Program-made: the position numbers and the translations under genes
Shown: positions 30,921-41,712 of the stretch, piece by piece
Numbering within the stretch: the stretch's first letter is position 1
Layout: each line of letters starts with the position of its first letter
Assembly: GCA_934045075.1 (NCBI GenBank)
Contig: OW203751.1
Location: 6,459,822-6,523,821, forward strand
Reading direction: 5' to 3'
DNA length: 64,000 nt
Source of the DNA: Yponomeuta sedellus
Taxonomy: Eukaryota; Arthropoda; Insecta; Lepidoptera; Yponomeutidae
The notes under the pieces: generated by a model
The model's database searches: none
Seen by the model: only the letters and a program-made list of their open reading frames with translations
What the model was told of the DNA's origin: nothing

Positions 30921-31265
30921 TTAGAAACACTCCACATGGAGTGTTTCTAAAGAGAGGACTGATCTCTTCCACGTCTGGGACTGTCTTCCGGGTTTTAAGC
31001 CCTATAAAGGGCACCCTCCTGAGGACACGGGGGAGGGAGGTGGTGAATGCTCATGCATAACAGCACGGACCCGGCCATGCTGCCAATGTGGGACTCACAA
31101 GAAGTGCGCCTACCCTCTAAACACCACCTTGGGGCTGGTTTTGGTCCTAAGGACCCCTAAACCCACATCGAGAGCGACCCCCGGCGGAGGCCGAGGAGGG
31201 CGAGGGGTCGTCGTGAGCCTTCGGCGGGTATTATTTGTATTGTCACGCCCGGTCTGGGAAGTAAA
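30921..31265 (+). mobile_element. GC-rich LINE-like fragment (unidentified)
   Basis: Opens with a perfect hairpin (TTAGAAACACTCCA, 2-base loop, 30921-30950), then GC-rich sequence with CGACCCCCGGCGGAGGCCGA. High GC against an AT-rich background suggests a transposon UTR. Family not recognised. Confidence 0.4.
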
Positions 31266-31299
31266 ATTAATGTACTTTCATATTATATTGTTAAGCGTA

Positions 31300-31455
31300 T
31301 CATTATCAACCCTTGTATGTCCCCACTACTGGGGACATCGTGCGTGTCCACGAACACGTTCTGCACGAACACGTTCGGACAGCACGAGTGCTGGGGGGAA
31401 AGACGGGTCATTACTATTTTAAGCTAGTTATCTACCGCTTCGCTACCTCCGCTCT
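31300..31455. mobile_element. F-SINE and G-SINE scraps
   Basis: CAACCCTTGTATGTCCCCAC (31309) is an antisense F-SINE A tail. ACCGCTTCGCTACCTCCGCT (31433) is an antisense G-SINE head. Between them is a doubled CACGAACACGTTC. Confidence 0.55.
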
Positions 31456-31487
31456 CAAAAATCGATAATAAAAAATCGATATCAACC

Positions 31488-31833
31488 CCTGAATGTCCCC
31501 ACTGCGGGAGCACGGGTCTCTTCCTGCATCGCGGGAAGGTTAGGCCATACCTACTCCACCACGGGGGCCAAGTCCGGGTTGGTGGAGGATTGTAAGACTG
31601 TGGCGGGCCTTATTGTCAGAAGATATCAAGCCGCCCATAAGGCCTCTGACATGGCCGGCACCAACGGCTTAGCCTGCCTTGCGAAGCACGGAAGCGCTCG
31701 GAAAAAATGCCACTAGCGGCATTCACAGGACGGTCACCCTTCCTGCACCTAACCGCGCATTTTGTTGCTCAACTCCAGTGATTAATTTCAATCACTCGGT
31801 TCGACTAGGCCACGAGCGCTTCCTGCTAATACT
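31488..31833 (-). mobile_element. F-SINE A, full length
   Basis: Minus strand from GAAGCGCTCGTGGCCTAGTC through the 5S-like box and CTTCGCAAGGCAGG to AGTGGGGACATTCAGG. All parts present, with scattered substitutions. Confidence 0.85.
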
Positions 31834-32534
31834 TACAAGCATTAAATTATTTTCCCCCTGTATATCGCTGCATGAAATCCATCCTATCTTAACAAAAATG
31901 GTGTTGGAACGAATTATAATTTTAATGTATTATTATTGAAAGCCACGTCTTTGTAATTGCATCGTTATAGCCGTTATAATGGTCAGACTTGTCAGTTTTA
32001 TGTTCTTTACTCCTTTGTGAACGGTTAGCACAAATTATTTCGGTTCTAATTTTATTGTCTTTTTTTTTATTTATAAATTAACACATAACCTTCTACGATT
32101 GAAAAACAAAAGAGCATTCAACTTTTTTATTTTATAAGTTTTAGACAAATAAAGTTTGTACTTTATGAAGTATGTAAGATAAGATAAGATTAGATGTTCG
32201 TATAAGTAATAAATTTCTTTATTATTACTTATTTCTTTAATGAATGCCAGTATTTTTTTTTCCTCTAATGTCTCTGTTAAAAAATAAGAAGAAAATAAAA
32301 CCTTTCGTATCATGGACAGGCCAAACAACAAGATACTATTATATTTCTCATTATATAACCTGTCGAAAATCAATTTAGTCACGTGGTACAGAAACCACAA
32401 CGTGCATGCTATGCCTTAATAAGTATATAATAAAGGTGAAGTTTGTATTGATATTAGAATGTTTATGCATTTTAAACACGATCCCACTAAAACACTGTCA
32501 GAGGCGTTTTATTTAATCTGTGTTCACGCCATAT
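31834..32534. other. AT-rich; one unrecognised minus-strand open frame
   Basis: A 109-codon open frame (32071-32400, minus) is rich in Lys, Leu, Tyr and Phe, as expected by chance in AT-rich DNA. I recognise no domain and do not call a gene. Confidence 0.5.
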
Positions 32535-32915
32535 AAATATTCATGGACATATTACACAGATCTCGTTAGCCCCATACTAAGTACAACTAAATGACTTGTG
32601 TTACAGATGCTAACTCGACGATAGATTTAATACAATAAATACATAGATAACATGTCCAAGTACCCGAGACAAACTAGAAAAGTTCGTTTCTCAGTTTGAC
32701 CCGGCCGGGGATCGAACCTGAGACGTTCGGTTTAACAGTTAGAGTGTTTGCTGCTAAAACGCTTTACGCTGCTTGGATTTTACCCAACTCTATCTTCTTC
32801 TTTGGCCCTTTACTAATCCGTGGAGTCTGGGCGTTCCACTTATCTCTGTTCATGGCTAGGGATGTTAAGCCATGTCAGAGGCCTTAGAATTTTTAGACGG
32901 CCGCTACCGAGGCCG
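32535..32915 (-). mobile_element. C-SINE split by an insertion
   Basis: C-SINE body (AACTAGAAAAGTTCGTTTC, GGGGATCGAACCTGAGAC) to about 32735; the head end CTACCGAGGCCGCC is at 32904. Between lies a foreign piece including an F-SINE scrap (GTTAAGCCATGTCAGAGGCC). Confidence 0.7.
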
Positions 32916-33109
32916 CCAAAAAAATCTTGTTAAATGTTCACCACAGACTATTTTACTTAGCGTTATGGGGTGTTTTTAGAGAACACTTTATTGCACAACC
33001 AGAAAAATATTTTAAAAATAGTGTTTTTTATAAATAAGGACGCGACTCATAAACTAGGAGAAAACGTGTATTTTAAGAGCTAGTGGTTAGTGGTTGTTCT
33101 AAGTGAGTA

Positions 33110-33362
33110 CCCTGTGTGCTGTGTGGTGTCGGCCTAGAGAATAGCACCAACCCAATTCTTCCCGCGGGTGTCGTAAAAGGCGACTAATGGACACAAACCG
33201 GGGGGTGGGCATCAGCGCCCCCTGCAGTACAATTCCACCGTGCTGCGATACCCAGCCCGCATGCCCAGCGTGGGGATTATGAGCATTACCCCCTATGATA
33301 GCACAACGTGGCGCTCTATAGGGGAGGGCTATGTCCAGCAGTGGACTAGTATAGCCTGACGA
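33110..33362 (+). mobile_element. L-tail 2, sense copy
   Basis: TGTGGTGTCGGCCTAGAGAA, CTTCCCGCGGGTGTCGTAAA, TACAATTCCACCGTGCTGCG, GCCCAGCGTGGGGATTATG, GTCCAGCAGTGGACTAG. The most complete sense copy of this 3' end. Confidence 0.75.
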
Positions 33363-33369
33363 CGAGTGT

Positions 33370-33455
33370 AATCACGATTACTTGTTAGTTAAATAATTTT
33401 ACTTAATAAATAATCGCGATTTGGCGATTAGACCCGTTCAATATATAACTACCCA
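33370..33455. mobile_element. Short palindromic fragment with AATAATCGCGATT
   Basis: Shares TTAATAAATAATCGCGATTT with the MITE at 59676-60168 and with 34855-34935. No complete ends seen. Confidence 0.45.
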
Positions 33456-33484
33456 GACTTTATCATACCATTACCTATCTATAA

Positions 33485-33790
33485 TCAGCCCACATCAACC
33501 CACTGCTGGGCATAGGCCTACTTTTTATTGCGCCATTCCTCTCGGTCCTGTGCTAATCTGATCCATCTCTGACCCGCAACCCTCACGATATCGTCTGACC
33601 ATCGTGTTGGTGGTCTGCCTACCAACCTCCTTCCCTCCCTTGGCCACCACTCCGATACTGGCCTAGTCCACCGGCCGTCTTCCCTTCTAGCCAAGTGTCC
33701 CGCCCATCTCCACTTTAACTCTGTGATCCGCTTACCAACGTCTTCGACCTTGGTTCTTCGACGATTTTCTACGACCATTACCTACTTGGT
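33485..33790 (-). pseudogene. RTE-type LINE ORF C-terminus, minus strand
   Basis: Minus-strand frame: RRTKVEDVGKRITELKWRWA, GHLARREDGRWT, GRPPTRWSDDIVRV, AQDREEWRNKK. Same protein region as 16262-16933 but from another element. The 3' end CCCAGCAGTGGGTTGATGTG follows. Confidence 0.82.
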
Positions 33791-34177
33791 TACAAAGCTA
33801 GGAACCTGTGGTACATTTAAATCTTAGAAGTACGACCGCGGCGGTATGAATGTGTATGTAACTGTGTGTATGTGTGTTTGTGTATTGCAAGGACTACGCC
33901 TCAACCCTCAAATAAATAAATTACTTTGTAATTGATGATTGATTGCCTACTTTTATAAATAAAACGCGATGCGCAGCATAAGTCGATAAAGCATCCGGGT
34001 AGGTTACAATGAAAGTAGATTAAAGTACTATTGACAGCTAGTCAATCTTTATATTATTGTTGAAAAATCACCCTTAGCCTAACTGTTTAGAGTGGTATTT
34101 CTAATGATTTGTGATGTTCATACATAGTTATACATTAAACTGCCCTAGAGTCCAATAAATAATAATAAATATTCATG
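33791..34177. other. No gene seen
   Basis: Includes a short GT-rich run at 33848-33885. Nothing else recognised. Confidence 0.5.
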
Positions 34178-34322
34178 TACAATCCCACCAATCTGCGATC
34201 CCCACCCCGCATGCCCAGCGTGGGGATTATGGGCACTATCCCCCAATGATGGCACAGCCATGCGCTATGGCGCTCATTAGGGGAGGGCTATGTCCAGCAG
34301 TGGACTAATTTAGCCTGAAGAA
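34178..34322 (+). mobile_element. L-tail 2, 5'-truncated
   Basis: CCACCAATCTGCGATCCCC through GGAGGGCTATGTCCAGCAG to TTTAGCCTGAAGAAGAA. Confidence 0.72.
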
Positions 34323-34324
34323 GA

Positions 34325-34512
34325 AATATTCATGGACATATTACACAGATCTCGTTAGCCCTATACTAAGTACAACTAAATGACTTGCGTTATAGGTGCT
34401 AACTCGACGATAGATTTAATACAACAAATACATAGATAACATCCAAGACCCGAGACAAACTAGAAAAGTTCGTTCTAGTTTGACCCGGCCGGGTATCGAA
34501 CCCGGGACCTAT
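34325..34512 (-). mobile_element. C-SINE, head truncated
   Basis: ATATTCATGGACATATTAC, GTACAACTAAATGACTTGCG, GACCCGGCCGGGTATCGAAC. Stops shortly after the B box, so the A-box end is lost. Confidence 0.78.
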
Positions 34513-34875
34513 ACTTACACAGCTTTCAAAAGAATGATATAAGCACGACAGTAATTGTTATTAACCTCAATTTGGTAGTCTAGAAACCACTAGCAGTACA
34601 ATGCCATTCCAGGGGTGTAACCCGCGCAAATTAAATAGGCGTCTCTCGAGAAGAACATTGAATCGCGCGAGGCGCCCTGTTAATTACCACGGGTACCATT
34701 AAGTACCATTGCAATGCAATCGGTTACTAGACTACCGATAGTGTGAATGCAACGACCATTACCGGACTAATAGGACTCTATTGAACAACTATGCATTTTA
34801 GAGACACGCCCCTCGGGTCTAATCTGTGCTCGTGGCCACTCTAATTAGGTCTAATCGCGATTATTTATTAGGTAA
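34513..34875. other. No gene seen
   Basis: Nothing recognised beyond a short TAATCGCGATT fragment at the right. Confidence 0.5.
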
Positions 34876-34876
34876 A

Positions 34877-35450
34877 ACGTAAAGCGAATTAAGGTAACTA
34901 CGTTTTACCTAATACATATCGCGATTAGACGATTAGAGTGCAATTACCTACGTGTGTTAAGATTTATATGCTCTCAACTGTTCTATCACTGTGATACTGT
35001 CTTGATGTCGGTCGGTACTGAAATAACAGAATAACAAAATCAATTGGCAATGATTTATTGAAAGAAATAAATAACTTATAATATTTTCTTTAAGCATTCC
35101 TCGTAAGCAGATAAATCAGTTTTTAATACCTACCTTTGTCCTTTGTCAGAAGGTATAATGTACGAACGTAAAGCGAATTAAGGTAATTAATACGTTTTAC
35201 CTCATACATATCGCGATTAGAGTGCAATTACGTGCGTTAATATTGATATGCTCTCAACTGTTCTATCACTGTGATACTGTCTCGATGTCGGTCGGTACTG
35301 AAATATATTTTTGTTACGTCGATAACAAATAACAAAATTAATTGGCAATGATTTATTGAAAGAGATAAATTACTTATAATATTTTCTGGTAAGCAGATAA
35401 ATCAGTTTTTATTACCTTTGTCCTTTGTCAGAAGGTGTAATGTACGACAG
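34877..35450. repeat. Tandem duplication, unit 289 bp
   Basis: ACGTAAAGCGAATTAAGG at 34877 and 35166 begins two copies that share CTCAACTGTTCTATCACTGT and ATGTCGGTCGGTACTGAAAT. The copies differ by small indels and substitutions, so the duplication is not recent. Confidence 0.85.
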
Positions 35451-35479
35451 ACAATTTATACAAAAATCTACGCAGTTGC

Positions 35480-35730
35480 GATGGTTCCCGATGGACAGCG
35501 GTTTGCCATTCTTGTAAAACCGAAGGTCTTGGGTTCGATCCCCGGCCTGGTCAAACTAGGAAGCGAACTTTCCTAGTTTGTCTCGGTTTGGATGTTTTAT
35601 CTATGTATTTATTGTATTAAATCGATCGTCGAGTTAGCACCTGTAACACAAGTCATTTAGTTGTACTTAGTATGTGGCTAACGAGATCTGTGTAATATTT
35701 CCATAAATATTTATTTTTTATTATTATTAT
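35480..35730 (+). mobile_element. C-SINE, head truncated
   Basis: TTGTAAAACCGAAGGTCTTG, GGTTCGATCCCCGGCC (B box), TTTCCTAGTTTGTCTCGG, GAGTTAGCACCTGTAACAC, ending ATATTTCCATAAATATTTA. Confidence 0.82.
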
Positions 35731-35886
35731 CTAGGTTTTTGTTAATTTGACTAAACTAAAATTCGAAGTATTTTCCCATTGATCCCCGTACTCCCTCACA
35801 TTGGCCTGGGGCAATAAGGGCGTGGAACGAGGGTGCAGAAAAGAAGCGTGGCGTTCTATAGAATTCAGACTGTGTCATTAATTAGA

Positions 35887-36262
<376 letters not shown>

Positions 36263-36439
36263 AACTATACAGTACAAAACATTTTATATTTAAAGACCCT
36301 TGCACTAGCTGTGGGGACATACAAAGGTTGATACCGGTCCGGTAATATCGACAGATAATTACGCGCCTATTAAACAGTTCGAATCTAATGTAATCTAAAC
36401 AGAGAGTACCTTATTAAGTTCCTGTAAGTTTTCGCCAGA

Positions 36440-37010
36440 GAGCGGTGGTAGCTTAGCGGTAGAACGCCGCCTTCTCAATCGGGAGGTCGTGAGTTCGAAC
36501 CCCGGCATGTACCAATGACTTTGTTTTCTAAGTTACGTACACTTGTGAAGTATATAGTAGTAGTAGTAGGAATACCGCTCGTTCACCGTGAAGGAAAACA
36601 TCGTGAGGAAACCCTACTGTCTGAGTGCTTAGTGCGAGTTTGACAGATACAATCGAAAAACTTTACTACCGCGTTAATCGAGCATTGAGTAGTGAGTATG
36701 AGTAAGTTAACCGTTCGAACTGGCAAAACGCTGTCACAGTACAATTCGCACTCGCGTTTATTCGTGTTTTGGCTGGTAAACGTGTTCACTTCTCAACGTA
36801 AACCATTACATGATTACAACTCGCACTCAGCAATTTTAATTTCCATACTTGTCGCTAGGTGGCGCTTCCTCGATGCCATAGAAATATGAGTTTACGTTAA
36901 CGCCATCGAGTAGTTAAAAAACTCGCACTAAGCACTCTGTAGTGTTAACATACCTCAGCGCTTGCTACGTGCAGTAAGTAGCCCAACTATGAGGCTAAGT
37001 GCGGATAGCT
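36440..37010 (+). mobile_element. G-SINE split by a MITE
   Basis: GAGCGGTGGTAGCTTAGCGG and GAGTTCGAACCCC are A and B boxes of the tRNA-like head (36440-36512). The body runs to ACATCGTGAGGAAACC and resumes at 36940 (CCCAACTATGAGGCTAAGTG). The MITE 36623-36937 interrupts it. Confidence 0.8.
36623..36937. mobile_element. MITE with 19-bp perfect inverted ends
   Basis: GAGTGCTTAGTGCGAGTTT at the left and its exact complement at the right, 315 bp. Interior identical in most stretches to 4916-5155. No coding sequence. Confidence 0.82.
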
Positions 37011-37028
37011 CAGGTCTAACTTTAATGA

Positions 37029-37250
37029 CCTATTTAGAGGCTAAAAATTCCACCCATGCCGGGATTCGAACCAGGGACCTCTGACTATCCATGCCAGCGC
37101 TCTTTCCAACTGAGCTAATGGGCGACTCACCGGCATCAGTGAAATTTCAAACCTCTTTACAATATTCTCTGTATTACGTACAAATAGGTCTAGATAGGTT
37201 TTTAAAATTGTACTTAACACGGGTTAGTGCATTAAAAAGAATACGTATAA
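37029..37250 (+). mobile_element. T-SINE, foldback copy
   Basis: Antisense part starting CCTATTTAGAGG, then a jump to the sense tail (AGATAGGTTTTTAAAATTG). Target duplication TAACTTTAATGA at 37017-37028 and 37251-37262. Confidence 0.85.
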
Positions 37251-37319
37251 TAACTTTAATGAATTTAGATGAATTTAAATATATTTTTTTCTTATTAATT
37301 GACATTGTTATTAATTAAC

Positions 37320-37455
37320 ATTATAACTGACTTTTCAATATTTTGAATTTTTGGTATTAATCTGTGACATGTGGTATTTTTGTGTCTTAATTATTTGTGT
37401 GAATGTGTATGGATCTCGGTCTGAAATATAAACGTTTCAATTCATTTCATTTCTA
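37320..37455 (+). mobile_element. Probable LINE 3' UTR
   Basis: ATCTCGGTCTGAAATATAAA and a tail TTCAATTCATTTCATTTC resemble insect LINE 3' ends. No coding part. Confidence 0.4.
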
Positions 37456-37662
37456 AGTAATTGCCTCCTCAATTCGTCGACCCTCGGAATGGTCAAGTAG
37501 GTGATTTAATTAGGCCCCAATCCACCATGAGCTCCGTCATTATTATTCAGCTAATCACTCTTTCATAGATAGCATTGGCTAAAGAAGGTCGCCGATTGGC
37601 GATGCAGATTACCTATCGTCAGATCGGTTGTAAGGCGCTTGTAACGGTGCAAATCTCTACGT

Positions 37663-37916
37663 CTATTTATTCTTACTTGTCCAATTTAGTAAACAAGATT
37701 CTAACCTTAACATTGTGATTAGAAGCCTAAACTAGACCTTTTCTCGCAAATTCATGAACTATCATGAGCTATGTTTATAAAATTGGCAGCGTGTTATCTA
37801 AAAGAGTGTTCCAGGTTATTTCATTTATGGAAATATGGCAGTTTTGGACTAAAAAGTACAGTTTACGGGTAGAAGCTTGTTTACTAAATTGGACAAGTAA
37901 GGATAAATAAACTGAT
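37663..37916. mobile_element. MITE with about 30-bp inverted ends
   Basis: TTATTCTTACTTGTCCAATT continuing TAGTAAACAAG at the left; the reverse complement at the right has one mismatch (37872-37910). The interior is AT-rich and non-coding. Confidence 0.7.
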
Positions 37917-38193
37917 ACGCCATTTTTTTTTATTTCCTCCCTTCTATCCTATCATTTGAAAGTCAAAAACTTTTACATGTCCTAATAATAATATTGGCCT
38001 TTTTGCATCTACTTAATGAGATGATTTATACAGCGTCCAGTGGTATCTTCACTCACACTAGATGGGTGAAGGGACCACTCCGGTCTTGGTTTTTTTATAG
38101 ATGGTGTAGGCTTGCCCAGCACCTATACCATCCAGACAGCTTAGTCGGCCTAGCCCACAGGAGAGACTAGTCAATACGTGCGGAGCCAACCAA

Positions 38194-38375
38194 GCCGCGG
38201 TTTTCCTCACGATGTTTTCCTTCACCGTTAGCGTGTGGTATTGCGACTACAAATTCGCAAATGTACGTAACTTTGAAATTAAACAAAGTCATTGGTACAT
38301 GCCCGCACTCGGGATCGAACCTGGGGCTCTCGCTTGCCAGTCTATGGTTCTACCCACTGAGCTACCACCGCTCAT
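38194..38375 (-). mobile_element. G-SINE, antisense
   Basis: TTTCCTCACGATGTTTTCC, CAAAGTCATTGGTACATGCC, GGGATCGAACCTGGGG (B box), GTTCTACCCACTGAGCTACC (A box), CACCGCTC end. Confidence 0.78.
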
Positions 38376-39035
38376 TACATGTCCTACCTACTTGAAAATT
38401 ATCTCTTTTGCCGTTTTATTTTACGTTGCCACGAGCAGTGTGCCCCGCGTTTTATCAATTTTCCCACGGGAATAAGACAGTTTCCCGCTGTAATACGTAA
38501 GCCTGTTTGTTAAAACGTTGTAAGCCCACGTGTTAATCCTGAGTGTCAGCTAACTCAATACCAAATTTTATTGGAATCGCTCCAGCCGTTTAGACGTGAA
38601 GAAGTAACACTATCGAGGTTTTATACATAACACTGTAATAATAAAATAATATTCTCTATTTATTACAGTAAAATCAAAACTTATGACATAACCCCATAAA
38701 AAAAAATGAACGAAATTTCACTTCAAATGTTAAAATTTATGGTCTTCCTTTTATTTCTGATAGTTAATAATAATAATATAAGCCTTTATAAATTTTTCAA
38801 AATAATAGTTATTTACATGCAACAATTAGAAATTGAAATTGACATATTGATCATTGTATTACTCGAGTTAATAATTAAATAAATTTTATAAATTGTATTT
38901 TTTGCATTTTTATTAGGGTGTCCCTCTCCGGGACATGCTTGGCCTCTCACAAGCCTTGTGGTTTGTGGGGTGTGGTCTCATCACCCTCGCTGACCAGGCT
39001 TCGCTGGGTGATGATAGTATGTTATTTAGCAAAAA
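38376..39035. other. MITE and Helitron-like scraps, no gene
   Basis: 38400-38520 resembles the MITE type near 4620-4690 (CGGGAATAAGAC). 38560-38620 has GGAATCGCTCCAGCCGTTTA, usual for Helitron-like interiors. The rest is AT-rich, with an unrecognised piece at 38910-39010. Confidence 0.4.
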
Positions 39036-39039
39036 ATAA

Positions 39040-39260
39040 TCCTTATGATGAAGCCTTCCGATCGGTGTGATAAAGCTACAGGGTATTTTTTTTTCCCGTG
39101 TAGCGGGTTCGATTCCCGGTTCAACCGTGTAATTATTTTTAAATCTATGAATGCAGTTTAGATTGTTCTTGAAATTAAAATAATGTATTTTTTCAGTAAA
39201 ATGTTCCATATTATAAATATTAAAGGTACTTTCCCTCCATGTAGCATGGCCGTGGGACGC
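39040..39260 (+). mobile_element. Short element with B box, ending in GCCCTGTATA
   Basis: GGGTTCGATTCCCGG, TCTATGAATGCAGTTT and a terminal GGGACGCCCTGTATA, in the same order as 2700-2935. Confidence 0.5.
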
Positions 39261-39284
39261 CCTGTATAATGCCAATACGTAGTA

Positions 39285-39535
39285 ATATAAAAGAGTATAC
39301 CTCGGTTACTATCGGATAGAATTGGACATATTCGTGTAATAGAAATATTTGAACTAATATGACACATAATTTTACATAACTTTTCAAAATAGTAAAGAAA
39401 AGTTTTATACAGAGCAGGATGAATTACCGTAAATACCGATTACACACGTGTGCGTTCGGCGAAAACTGAAGCCTCCTCTAGAGCCCGAGGTATATTTCAA
39501 AAGCTAAGAGCTAACAGTCTGTACTGTACAATCCG
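39285..39535. mobile_element. CGAGGTATA MITE, uninterrupted
   Basis: TATACCTCGGTTACTATCGG left, CCCGAGGTATATTTCAAAAG right; the interior holds TTCAAAATAGTAAAGAAAAG. Uninterrupted relative of 12199-12870 and 3363-3515. Confidence 0.65.
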
Positions 39536-39724
39536 TTTCAATGACCTACTTATCTCTAAAATCACTTCCAGCCAACCTTAGCATGTAAATTTCAGGCAAC
39601 TCACCGGCGTCATCAAAAATGCATAGTGTTAAATTCAAATAATCATAAAACACAATGTGAGGTCAACTGTACTGTGAAGTAAAGGACTTTATTAGTAGTG
39701 AGACTTCTGACATTGGATCTTTGC

Positions 39725-39770
39725 GTGTCGCTCAGTTAGGAGCTGGCTGCGACGCGAGCAGACTGGTTGG
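39725..39770 (+). promoter_or_regulatory. Possible core promoter of the CD36-family gene
   Basis: GTGTCGCTCAGTTAGGAGC contains an arthropod initiator-like TCAGTT, and an AGAC (a downstream-element-like word) follows about 27 bases later. It is 0.8 kb upstream of the first coding exon, which appears to be preceded by a splice acceptor. Weak motif evidence only. Confidence 0.15.
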
Positions 39771-40135
39771 TTGAAGTTTGATTATATTTTAAAACAAAGT
39801 ACATTTAAAAGTGATATTTAATTTTAAATAAAAAGAAAACAGAAAAAGTTACGTACCTAGAAAATACAAAGTTTTCGAAAAATAAGGGGACGTGTCTAAA
39901 AAACTTTGTATTTGTTTGTTCAAAACTTATTATTGTTCAAAACTTATTATTATTAAGCGTTATTATGGAACAAAAACACTAAAATACCTCTTAAAGCAAT
40001 ATCGTGACGAAAACGAAACATACCGATAATTTTTATGAACCTTTGCTTTAAAAAAAGTAGATTTTATAAGAATTTTTTTTAAAAAAACATTTATTCATGT
40101 GCCCAGGCTAAATTCTCCATAGGTAGGTAGTTACA

Positions 40136-40344
40136 GTGCGTTCACATTAACTTGGCGCGTGAGAGAATTGGTAACAAGGACATAACATGTGAATTAGCTT
40201 TTGGACCTAATCGGAAGATGATAAAACAAGCCCTCAATCCTTTTATTTTCCCCAAGTAATGGGAATGATTTCTTATTTAACATGGTAACAGTAAACATCT
40301 CAGTGCTACCAATTCTCTCACGCGTCAAGTTAATGTGAACGCAC
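40136..40344. mobile_element. MITE with 38-bp inverted ends
   Basis: GTGCGTTCACATTAACTTG and CGCGTGAGAGAATTGGTA at the left, with its complement (one mismatch) at the right. 209 bp, ending 205 bases before the first coding exon of the receptor gene. Confidence 0.85.
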
Positions 40345-40549
40345 ATTATTGACCACACGCTATAAAATTTTTCTTTTTATTTTAGTCTCCCGTCACAATT
40401 TTTGTCACATGTTTGTTTTTAAACTTATTTTTGTCGCTCCTATTTTTTTATTCGCCTATTTCCCGCCATTTTCCTTTTGTTTTTTCTTAAACTTCTGTAT
40501 CCCGCCAGCCATGATTTTATTATTTTTTAAACTTATTTTTCGCCCACAG

Positions 40550-40798
40550 CTGCCGCCATGTCGACCGAATCCCTCGCCACGAGCAAAGACTCCTCGCGTA
40601 CAGCCTCGACGCGCTGCGTGAACTCAGACTCTCCGGACAGCGCCAGTGACTCCCTTAACAGCCTACTGAAGACTCGGGACTCTAGTGACAGTGACAAAGG
40701 GTGTGCTAGTGACCAGGGGTGCGTTAGTGACGTGGAATGTGACCAGTGCGATGTGAACTGCGAGGAGGGACCGGAGAGGCGGCGTGGGTTTTGTTGCA
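40550..40798 (+). CDS. CD36 / scavenger receptor class B family, first coding exon
   Basis: ATG at 40558 in a strong context (GCCGCCATG). A pyrimidine-rich stretch and CAG at 40547-40549 suggest the exon begins at 40550 after an upstream non-coding exon. The coding part is 241 bases and ends in phase 1 at GCA|GTGAGT (40798). It encodes an 80-residue tail rich in Ser and Asp (17 Ser, repeated SD pairs, GCASDQGCVSD), with eight Cys and a membrane-proximal ERRRGFCC. Joined to 61016-61126 it leads into the first membrane segment of a CD36-family protein, so it would be cytoplasmic. Family members usually have only about 10 residues there; membrane-proximal Cys of CD36 are palmitoylated, and FCC may serve likewise (inference). 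The unspliced frame reads on to 40890 into a Helitron and is not used. Confidence 0.8.
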
Positions 40799-40846
40799 GT
40801 GAGTATTTTTATTATTGGTTGGTGGGTAAAGTTGGGGACCGTTTAA

Positions 40847-41099
40847 CTAGCTGGTGCCCGCGACCTCGTCTACGTAGGATTATCGGGTAGATTTTTTCCT
40901 ACGTACTTGACACTTATCGTCATATTTTGGACAATTCACATAATATCTTTATAAATGGTAGCCTATGTGTTGTTCTGCTGTATAAGCTATAATAGTGTAA
41001 AGTTTCATTAAAATCCATTCAGTACTTTTTAGGTGAAACAGTGACAAACATCCATCCATCCACACTTACAAACTTTCCCGTTTATAATATTAGTAAGGA
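40847..41099 (-). mobile_element. Helitron-like element 1, complete ends
   Basis: On the minus strand it begins TCCTTACTAATATTATAAAC and ends GAGGTCGCGGGCACCAGCTAG, sitting between A and T, as Helitrons insert. It starts 48 bases after the splice donor. Non-coding, 253 bp. Confidence 0.8.
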
Positions 41100-41353
41100 T
41101 AGCTATAGCTATCCCGGCGAACTTCGTACCGCCACAGAATCAGGTCATGCGATTTTAGTTACCATGGCAACGCAGTAAATATCTTTGAGTTTGGCTTGTA
41201 AAAAGGTAACAATAAAATTGTATCCCACGGGAACGCATTAGCGGGACATACACTATCCTCAATTCAGATCTTTGTCTATCTGGAGGCCATGTTATTTTGT
41301 GATTGAGTAACAAACATCCAAGCAACGTAAAAAACTTTCACATTAATAATATT
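41100..41353 (-). mobile_element. Helitron-like element 2
   Basis: Minus strand: TAATATTATTAATGTGAAAG start (TC lost), GGCGGTACGAAGTTCGCCGG near the 3' end, then ATAGCTATAGCTA abutting element 1. Confidence 0.65.
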
Positions 41354-41712
41354 ACCAGCTTATGCCCGCTACTCAGTCCGCGTGGAAAAGATTCAAGGAA
41401 CAAAATTTTGCACTCTAAAGGTTAAATTTAGAAAAACGGCGAAACACTTGTTCAATCAATTGTGTTGAAGAGTATTTGTTTTAAGTTTCAAGAAAATTAG
41501 ACGACATTCTTTATACTTCGCATACAAATTTTGGCAACCCTTTTCGCCCCCTTAGGGGTTGAATTTCAAAAAATCCGGTCTTATTCCTTGCCTACATTAT
41601 ATATAAACCCTCTGTGCAAATTTTAGCTTCCTAGGTCCAACGGCTTGGGCTGGGCGTTGATGAGTGAGTCAGTCAGTCAGGACTTAGAATTTTATTTATA
41701 TCGATAGATAGA
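41354..41712 (-). mobile_element. Helitron-like element 3
   Basis: Minus strand: TCTATCTATCGATATAAATA start preceded by A, CATCAACGCCCAGCCCAAGC, AAACACTTGTTC region, CACGCGGACTGAGTAGCGGG and CATAAGCTGG end. Same family as 27160 and 55388-56350. Confidence 0.75.

Noticed and set aside
32071..32400. A 109-codon minus-strand gene
   Set aside because: Composition is as expected for chance in AT-rich DNA; no domain, no splice or promoter context.
40799..40890. Receptor exon continuing to the stop at 40890
   Set aside because: The reading passes a consensus donor (GTGAGT) and enters a Helitron-like element. The family signature resumes only at 61016.
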